From Cristatella mucedo (Eukaryota; Bryozoa; Phylactolaemata; Cristatellidae): a DNA stretch of 64,000 bases. The position numbers and the translations under genes were made by a program. Below are positions 56,278 through 64,000 of this stretch, piece by piece. The DNA lies in NCBI GenBank assembly GCA_009760855.2, contig WPIO01000021.1:5171501-5235500 (forward strand), written 5' to 3'. The stretch's first letter is position 1; the number at the start of each line of letters is the position of its first letter. The notes below the pieces were generated by a model. It had not been told where the DNA came from, did not search any database, and worked only from the letters and a program-made list of their open reading frames with translations.

Positions 56278-57965
56278 ATAAATACATACATACTAACATT
56301 TACCAACAAACATTTAGGAAAGATTTGTGTTAGGACTTTTTACTGCAGACTTGTTTGATAGTTTAGGAAAATGACAAAAGATATTCCTGGAAATTAAAAA
56401 AAAATTCGGGCTCTTTAAATTAAAACTACTTGAAGCTAAATTGAAATATAGGGTTTAGATAAAGGTTCTTGGGTCGTTTTTTCTTAATTCGTTATTAAAT
56501 TGTTTAAATTACTATTGCATTAAATAAATCATTCTTAGAAAATCTGTATCGGCATCATTCCTTAAGAAATTGTGAAATCTATGTAACTTGAACGTGCACT
56601 ATATCTAGATAAATATATACAACCTTGCAAAATTCCGAGATAATCATTCATTTTTGCTTTGAAATGTTAGGAATGCGTCAAAAATGACTATATTCGTGAC
56701 GAACTTATATATGCTATTTGTGTACATGTTTGTGCCTCCTCAATCATATGTAATTTCTGAGCACGCGCTGAGACTCGTTCTGTAGGATTTAGTCCTTTTT
56801 GGACCAATAATGGTAGCACAAACAACTAGTTACTTATAATCAACTATTAGGCGTGTACGTTCATTTGAAGCACTGGTCATTGAAAAAGCGTAAAAACCAT
56901 GACCAGCTTATTTGCACCGATATGCCAATGTGAAAGGGCATTCTATATGTATTTAATATTGTACTTCAGTCCAAATATTTTAGGGTTAATTATAAAGACC
57001 CACATTAGCTACAAGAAAACGTAAACTTTACCAACCAAGAAATGGCTTAAGGGTTGCATTGAATCAAGAGAAGTCTTACTTGCGTAACCGATTTTGGATG
57101 AAACGCCATGCAATGAGTTCATCGAAGAATACTGATTAGCTGAGAGACCACTGCCACGCATTCCTCCCTGGCATCACCTAAATTGAGACGGCACCATTTA
57201 GCCGCGGTACAGCACGGGCACTTTCGTGATAAACATAAAAGACCGTACATACCAGCACACAGCAGCACAAATACTTAGTCACAATGACTCACCAGTAGGC
57301 AGACATTCACTGAGACTGAATGTATCCGTCATGTAAATTACTTTTATACGAGCGCTTTGGGCGCTGCTCTGCTTTGATTCGCCGCAATGACGTTGCGATA
57401 TCATTGGTGAATATTGCAAGAGTTTATTGCGTTGAGACTCTCGCCAATAGTATTGTTTTTTAAAGGTTTTTTAATTTAGCACTCATTGAACCGTAGGCTC
57501 CGGAAAATTATTATAAGGCTCGCAATTGAATCCCACTCCAGCAGCAATCGGAAAAGTCAAGGACGGCGCAGAACTGTCACTATCCATTCTTCTATGATTG
57601 ATGGGAGCTCGACGACGAAGATTATTCGGAGACAGATGGTATTCTTCATTCCTATTAGTCGAGTGCTGCCCTCGTGCAAATACGTTACATTTGTAGTGTG
57701 TATACATTGATGCCTTAGGCATGAGCCCCTGCTATCTTAAACTCACATCACTCGCTGGTGCTCAAGTGTAATGAACGAGAGCTATGTTTGCATTTCTTAC
57801 TATCCGGTAGATAGTAATTAAAAAACGTTACTTCAGTTTGTTAACCACCTGAAAAACTAGTTGTTGCGGCTGTTGCGTTTTTACAATGCTCGCAGTGCAC
57901 TGGTGAGATCAAGCATCTTGGTATTTTAGTGTCTAATCATATCAATTACTACGTTCACTCTTACG

Positions 57966-58263
57966 GCCAAAAATTAAAACTCCACTTATCTCGTTATATA
58001 TCTCCACACATCTTGAAGGACTAATTAAGTAAATATCCAGCTGTATGGTTTCCTATAGAATGCTCGAAAAATCAGTGGCTTCTGGTGCGGAAATGGTAAC
58101 TAGTAGGATATATCTCATGGCAATCATTATTACGCATGAAGCCAAAATTAGTCAGCAGGACAGTCTAGAATGTATGTCACCTGAAAGTAACAGCTCGCTG
58201 TGGCTTGAAAGGACGGGAATTAGTTTTCAGTGGGGGGAATTCCTTCGCATTTGAATTGCGAAA
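57966..58263. other. Unrecognised
   Basis: A + strand frame (58,045-58,254) shows no domain. It may be LINE RT in decay, since the preceding bases read like KHLGILVSN in one frame. Confidence 0.3.
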
Positions 58264-58960
58264 ATACTAATAATAATACACTTGATATAGCGCCTTCAGA
58301 GAATTCCGTCTTTTTCTAAGCGCCTTACATTTGCTGCAAAGAAAGATAGATCAAATGGTTAGTGGTAGCATGCCCTATAAACAACAAGAATAATATGTTT
58401 AGGGGTGACAAGCATAGGGTTAGCATGCAAATGCGATTAGTGGCAGCATGCACGGTGTCAGCACGCATTAGCACATAAAGGACGAATCATGGGGACCCAC
58501 TAAATTCTGTCATAACTAGATGCGTTTTTAAGTCCTTTTTAAATGTGGTCAAGTCAGGGGATGTCGTGACGCAAGTCGGCAGTGAGTTCCAGACTTTGGA
58601 AGCATTCAAACTTAAGGCACGGTCTCAAAAGTATTTGAGGTTTGAACGAGGTATAGGTAAACAGTTAGATTCCTAAAAGCGGGTGGTACGATGCTTAGAC
58701 CGGTGGGGCAGTAGATGAGATAGGTAGGCTGGAGCCAAATAATGAAGGGACTTAAAAGAGAGCGACCAAACCTTCTAATCGATTCGTTGCTTGACCGGTA
58801 GCCAGTGCAGGTCGGCGAGAATTGGTGTGATGTGGCAACTGCGACGCTCACGACGGACAAGTCTGGCTGCAGAATTTTGCACCAGCTGATAGCCAGCAAC
58901 AGTCTGCGTCCTGCAGAGATAACGCTTATGCATAAAACGGTCATAAGCGCTGTATGCAAC
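58264..58960 (-). mobile_element. LINE family I 3' part
   Basis: AAT-rich tail, complement of the family I end, 3' UTR and RT C-terminus on the - strand, ending near LLLAISWCKILQPDLSVVSV in a shifted frame. 'ggggatgtcgtgacgcaagtcgg' is shared with the other - strand copies. Confidence 0.87.
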
Positions 58961-59130
58961 TAATTGTTTGTCAATGGATGACCTGAGGGCGCAAGATAGC
59001 TAAAATTATGCTGGAGTTCAGAAGTTTCTAAAAAAATAGCCAAAATGTGGCAAGCCTTGTCGGGCAGAATAAAAATCTCGCTTTCTATCAGGTCATCCAC
59101 GAAGAGCCAGCCCAGCTCTATCACTATAGA
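58961..59130 (-). mobile_element. LINE family II fragment
   Basis: 'gacctgagggcgcaagatagctaaaattatg' and 'ggcaagccttgtcgggcag' match 8,543-8,640 of the family II copy. It directly abuts the family I copy, so one inserted into or next to the other. Confidence 0.65.
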
Positions 59131-59509
59131 AGGCATTAGGGAGACATCCAGTAAATCAAACAGAAATTTGGCAGCTATTTTTATTCCCTTCTACCAATAC
59201 CGAATGGTGTTCCTAAGGTAGAACAGCCACAAGTAAATCGCAGTCGGCCAGCAAAGACAAAATTAGGGAGCTAGCTAAACGTTCTGCAAGCCATCGCCGT
59301 TGACTGTACCTAATCTTAGATAGGGAATAAAAATATAAGGTCCGAAATGAGTCTTCCTAATTAAGGTTTCAAACTTTTCAGTTATCATAGTTAACACCGA
59401 AATTCCGAGCACACGGTGAAGGTTGCACCACTGCGCCATCATTTAGAATAGCAACTTTTTCAAATCCTTCCCGAGTGTCTCCCAACTCACACTAAAATCA
59501 CTGGTGCTT
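59131..59509. other. Unrecognised
   Basis: Nothing identifiable. Probably LINE-flanking or decayed LINE. Confidence 0.3.
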
Positions 59510-60715
59510 TACTGCGGTTGCTTAAATTCTGTCTCCGTGGGAGACTCCAAAATACTATTGTGAATAGAAAAATATCATCTGAGGAACTAGTAACGTATCT
59601 AGTACCTTGGAGAGCTCTGCTTACTCCACATCCTTTTAAAGTGTATACTCTCCCTTTGGCCACTGTGATGGTTAGGCACAATCTCGGCATTTACTTCTAT
59701 GAAGATGACTAACTAACGGTTGGACCTACACATTCATCCCGCCCTTAAGCGTGTCGAACTCACACCACTGCCGTGATACAAATATCACGCCGTGATACAT
59801 GTACCGCTGACGTTCGCATTCGCATGGCATTCTCAAATCGAATGACGGTCAAACCAACTTACTAGTTGTTGCCAAGCCAAGTGCGACTCGGAAATTAGAG
59901 CACTTAATGCTCAAAATTGGCTTTTCCAGCATAATTCCTTCGCATCAGTATAAAATACACGTGTCCTGCTCTAATGTGATCTTTCAGCAGACGATGAAAT
60001 TAGTTAGGCAGCCTATTTTTTCCGATTTTCAGCTTAATAACATACCTAAAATTGAGCCTGCTTAGATAACGATACTGCATCCCAAAAAGTCCGGGCATTT
60101 GTGAGATTCATTCACGGTGTCAGTGATTCACTCACTCCTTGTTGGTCTATTGGCCTTTAATACTTGGCGCTTATAATTGATACATAAATTTTCTTTTAGG
60201 CTTGTCTGTCGTGAGCATAGAAGATGCCGAATTACGCAACTTCTTGCTGACCAGCACAGGCTTTTAATCAAGCAGCGTAACGACTTCGAGGTTCTGTCAC
60301 TCACATTTACATCACTTCATTATCCGCCTCCAGCCTCTCTATGAGCCCTACTTCCCACCCTATGATTGATATGTTCCTAAGACCTGGAACTCCCATCCGA
60401 CTGACGCTACGATATCTCGTGACTTGACCACGTTTTAAAAGAAGCTAAACATGCACCCGCATTGACAGCATTTTTTGGACGCTTTTTATTTGTCCTTTGC
60501 TTGCTAATACTTGTTGACACTGTGCAAGCTAACATTGCACATATATTACACGTTCACACTGTGCGTGTCACATCTAACCATGTCATGCTTGTCAACATAT
60601 CGATGTTACCGCCAAATCGTTGATGACGCCTCCTTTACCACATTATCAAAGTGCCTAGAAGGATATTGACTTTACTAAATCGCTGTACAAATTTATTTTT
60701 ACTATTAGTATCATA
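59510..60715 (+). mobile_element. LINE family I/II remains, strongly decayed
   Basis: Around 59,690 the + strand reads IYFYEDD (RT catalytic motif, then stop). 59,880-60,000 matches the pre-tail RT block of 13.46 and 32.74 kb. 60,190-60,715 follows the RT C-terminus and 3' UTR with many changes and ends 'gtgcctagaaggatattgac', then a T-rich tail. Confidence 0.65.
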
Positions 60716-60719
60716 TGTC

Positions 60720-60990
60720 CAGCCGCAATCATGTGGTTTCCATTAAGGAGTTCAATTTTATCATCTTTTAGTTTCTTTTAATTGGCCGGCATCAAGAATC
60801 GAATGACTGCAAGGCAAGCCTTCAATGCATTAGTCGCTTCAGCAAACTTAGATGATTTAAATAAGATATTCGCGTGGTAAGTGTCAGCATAGAAGCGGCA
60901 GCTCATCTGATGAACCGGAATCATTTCTACCGAGAGGCTCATTACGAGCGGAGGACGGCACAGACAAAGAAAAAATCCCTGTCTCATTGG
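60720..60990 (-). mobile_element. LINE RT palm fragment
   Basis: The - strand frame reads QMSCRFYADTYHANILFKSS and then NALKACLAVIRFL, matching the region just after the catalytic motif in the copy at 50.19 kb (FYEDDTQLYLSF, KLNACLAVIPSW). The second Asp of the catalytic motif is Thr. Confidence 0.65.
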
Positions 60991-61339
60991 TCAGCTTAGT
61001 GAGATGTGACCTTCACACGACATGAATTGAAAACACTAGGATAAGCAGCATAAACTATTCCCATACTAGTACACTATAAACCATTCCAATACCTCATATT
61101 AAAGACAATTATTCTACATAGTCGGTAAAGTAGGATGTTGTGGGCAGTAGTCACAAACTCTGCTGGATCAAGCTGGGCTATCGAGCAGGATATTGGCATC
61201 ATCGTTGCCGCTTAGGATAGGGTTGATTTATTGCAGGAAAACAGTTTAAATTAAGTGGTGTCGCCTGCATTTCGACGAAGGTTATCAGAAAATTCATTCT
61301 CATCAATGTGTTCAACTGCTGCTCAGCGTCAGTACTTTT

Positions 61340-61580
61340 GAAAATCTAGGACAAAAGAGGCAACTATGAGGCTGTTTTCTAAGGCCTCTGAATACAATCC
61401 AGGCTTTTCAAGTTTGGTTGTCAAACTATGGTGGTGGTTTCGAAAAACTTTAGATTATCTCCTTTATTTAGAGAAGCAATAAATACTTGATTTATTGGCT
61501 GGACTAAATTTAACCTTTAGTCAAGAGTAGGGGGATGCTAAGGGTTATTCAGGTGACTTGCTTCTTTTGGAAAACCCAAA
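61340..61580 (+). repeat. Dispersed repeat shared with 34.43-34.74 kb
   Basis: Shared blocks as listed for 34,430-34,740, including 'ttattggctggactaaattt' and 'aggttgccactaa'. Confidence 0.7.
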
Positions 61581-61589
61581 TCAGGTTGC

Positions 61590-62389
61590 CACTAAGCATA
61601 CAAAAGCGTCCGAAAAAGAGGTGCAACTCATTAAGATTTATCATTTTCTTAGTTAAATGTGGCTTTAAAGACACGTGTGAACGTGCACATTTTCTCCGTG
61701 GAGAAGGAAAAATATTTAATACACAGATACAGAGACCACTAAGATTTATGAAGAAGTTAATTGAATGCTGTCTAATAAGCAAGATTTAGGTTTTCGAGTA
61801 AAATAGAAGATTTTGGCTTGCTTAGCTTTCGGGTTTAGATACCAATGGTGTTTTTGAAACTGGTTAGAAAGGCATTAAACTCATACTTCATACAGCTACG
61901 CACAAGCCTGCTAGCTTATTTGTAAGTCATCTGTTTGGTTACATGAAAGAAATTTCAGGGACTCGGGAAACCGGCAGATGTTTGGAAAGCTTATATTTCG
62001 AGAACTGAAGTTTCGAGTTTACTGCGTATGTGAAGATTTCAGAGCCATCAGCTGATCCTGTGTTCTGATCAAGAAAACTTGCATCACAGCTTAGTCTTGC
62101 TCATTACCAGACTCATTGTATTCCTTTGTAGCCTGCACTAATCAACATTCACATTTATATTCTTCAAACTGCGCAGAGATCAGCTACTTCAGACTCAGCT
62201 GGTAGTTATGGGAGAACCTAGCGTGTCAGAAGATAGTTAGAAGACCTCACAACCAAGATTGTTTCATTTATCATCGCTCCTGACTTTTTACAAGTACTTT
62301 GGTGTACTATTTCAAAGCAATTTGTTCTTAACTCAGAGCCTTTTCCCCGCGGTGTAATCGGCCTACTTGCAGATAATAGACACCAGTAA
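61590..62389. other. Unrecognised, no supported gene
   Basis: Frames of 77-84 codons overlap on opposite strands. None looks coding. Confidence 0.4.
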
Positions 62390-62700
62390 ATCAGAGCCTT
62401 ACTAGCTCTCAGGTTCCCTAATCGTCTGCAACTGAAGCAAAACTCAGCAGCTCCTCGGGTGCTGCCATCAACTGAATAGCTAAAGCAAAACGCCACTTCC
62501 GTTTGAGCTTTACTGGCTAACTACCAATCAAGGTAATCAACTTAGGATTCTCTCCTGCATTGAATCTCGTCATTTAGCCTTCTCTTTCACGAAATTAACT
62601 ACTAAGACAATTGAGCTTTTAGCCCGTGTGTACTGAACGTCTGGAACTCACTGCGGGTGACGCTCACTCTTTGCAAGGATTGTACATTATTGAAGTCTCT
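62390..62700 (+). mobile_element. Possible old LINE RT fragment
   Basis: The + strand shows RLQLKQNSAAPRVLPS in the position of the usual RLQLVQNSAARLV block, followed by low-similarity sequence. Weak. Confidence 0.4.
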
Positions 62701-63145
62701 GCTAAAGATGTATCCCGTCGGCTTATGCTTTCCTTGCGTCTGATTGAACTTGTTTATTTTTGCTCTTGTGTGCTTTACCTGCCTACATTTGCACGATTCA
62801 GAAAATAATGCCAGGAAGAGGTCCTGGTAGCTTGTGGTCATGAATGACTTAATATATTCTTGATGCTTCTTGACTAAGTGTAATACTTATTTACTTTTTG
62901 CCAGCCCGATACTTTGCAAGTGACTTATCCAAGGTCGTTGACTCTCTTGAAGTGAGTTTTAAAGGTCGAGGATAGACATTTAGTTCTCTTATGATCAATA
63001 TAAACGACCTAGCATGTTTTTTATTATCCTCTATCTATCTCCTATTTATATATTTGAGGTGCCAAACCAACAGGAAAAATAACAATGAGCATTGCGAAGC
63101 AGTGTAGGCGGAAGCAATGCTGATGTAATCTTTGTTCTTAACTCA

Positions 63146-63265
63146 GGGTAAGGCGCTAGGACCTAACGACCTTGGCCGTGGATTTAAGCCCTTCGACGAG
63201 CGATTCTCTATTGCCCACGGCTAGTGGATTGATAGCCGTCAGGGTTCTTTAGCAGTGATATTAAT
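63146..63265 (+). mobile_element. tRNA-derived SINE, diverged third copy
   Basis: 'aaggcgctagg', 'ccttggccgtggatttaagcc' (damaged B-box), 'gagcgattctctattgccca' and 'gatagccgtcagggttct' follow the order of the two better copies. Confidence 0.6.
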
Positions 63266-64000
63266 GAGGCTTGTGAGTATACATATCTCTACTTTTATCA
63301 ACCAAAGGATTTTGTTTCAGGATCAACGCGTCTCATTACGGGATGCGAACACTATTTTATTTACTGATTGCACAGATTGTGGGTCATCTTATATGCCTCA
63401 TGCTCTGCTTTAACCCGCCGGGCGAAAGCCACAACGATGTGGTGAGCTCGTTACGTCACAGCTCGGGTCCGTCGAAAATTTGCACAAATTTTGATGAAAC
63501 TATTTTGCTGCACCTTGAACGCTAAGTGTGTGCTATCAGTGTGGAGTTTGTTAGCAACGCCACACAGCTACCAAGTTGCTATACAGTTTATATCTACCTC
63601 TAATCTATCTATTATAGCCAGTAATCACTTTACAATCTCTCTGTATCTTGGTTTGTGAATATTCATTTTTCCTGTTAATGCTGCTTTTCCTATTGGCTAT
63701 CCATATGCAACTCGTGTATTTTATTGATACATTTTAACATTAGTTTAAATATTAGAATAACCAATTAACATGAGCCTGGATCGAACTAGCCATGAGGACT
63801 AGGTATCTGAGCTGGGCTGGCTGAATAGAAAATTGATCGATCATCGATGGATTCGAGATCAACGACATTGAATTGATGCATGAAGATGAGGCAGCTCTTC
63901 TTTGTTGCCATACACAGCTACACACTACTCTCTGCATTCCAACGTGTATCGAGGTAGCCAGTGTGACTATTTAACCGTGCTAGTCGTGCTGGCTTGGCCC
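63266..64000. other. Unrecognised to the window end
   Basis: No supported gene or repeat. Short frames of about 60 codons occur on both strands. Confidence 0.4.

Larger units (their letters stand above)
51151..57965. repeat. Large duplicated unit, copy C
   Basis: Direct-orientation homologue of 35,640-43,490 (see anchors there). Its start abuts the family II LINE. 54,205-54,335 additionally resembles 290-420 at the window start. It lacks the SINE and LINE insertions of copy B and has its own (TA)n tract. Confidence 0.8.

Overview
The window is animal nuclear DNA, most likely from a non-vertebrate, probably aquatic, metazoan. The evidence is a spliced gene with GT-AG introns, dense CR1/L2-like non-LTR retrotransposons ending in (ATT)n, tRNA-derived SINEs, hAT elements and long dinucleotide microsatellites. 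No bacterial-style operons, rRNA or functional tRNA genes were seen. I cannot name the species. Most ORFs in the window are chance frames inside repeats.

Layout. 0-8 kb: unrecognised DNA, a reverse-strand LINE broken by a (GA)n expansion, and a satellite-like array of about eleven 150-180 bp monomers (5.6-7.7 kb) with a SINE inside it. 8-11.4 kb: two palindromes, LINE pieces, and a 155 bp direct repeat whose second copy lies just upstream of a gene. 11.5-15.9 kb: the one convincing host gene, seven exons on the + strand whose phases all agree (about 302 aa). It has several 'TTT..TH.KF'-like motifs, and two LINE copies sit in intron 4. 18.8-24 kb: an AT-rich insertion carrying a decayed protein-primed family B DNA polymerase gene and at least five small ORFs, all on the - strand. 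It looks like a fragment of a Polinton/adintovirus-type or related element.

24-35.6 kb: LINE remains with nested insertions. One LINE is split by a terminal-inverted-repeat element, which holds a degenerate TTTAGGG-like tract and a further LINE 3' end. 35.6-43.5 kb and 51.2-58 kb are two old copies of one large unit in the same orientation, with scraps of a third copy at 32.6-34.7 kb. Each large copy carries a reverse-strand ORF for a Gln/Ala/Leu-rich coiled-coil protein, interrupted by different stops. 43.5-44.6 kb holds a broken hAT transposase. 46-51 kb is LINE sequence interrupted by a SINE and by a 179 bp hAT MITE that closely resembles the SPIN/Charlie group, which is known for horizontal transfer. 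58-64 kb is more LINE debris and a diverged SINE.

Two LINE families recur. Family I has the RT motif ERRSCHITPLL and a hairpin-forming 3' end (AGCGCCTAGAAAGAGATT...TCTCTGAGGGCGCT, then ATT repeats). Family II has the RT motif FEHVSPLLKELGWLP. At least one SINE (39.0 kb) carries the family I 3' end, as expected if it borrows the LINE machinery. Homology was judged by eye, so element boundaries are approximate unless target-site duplications are given.
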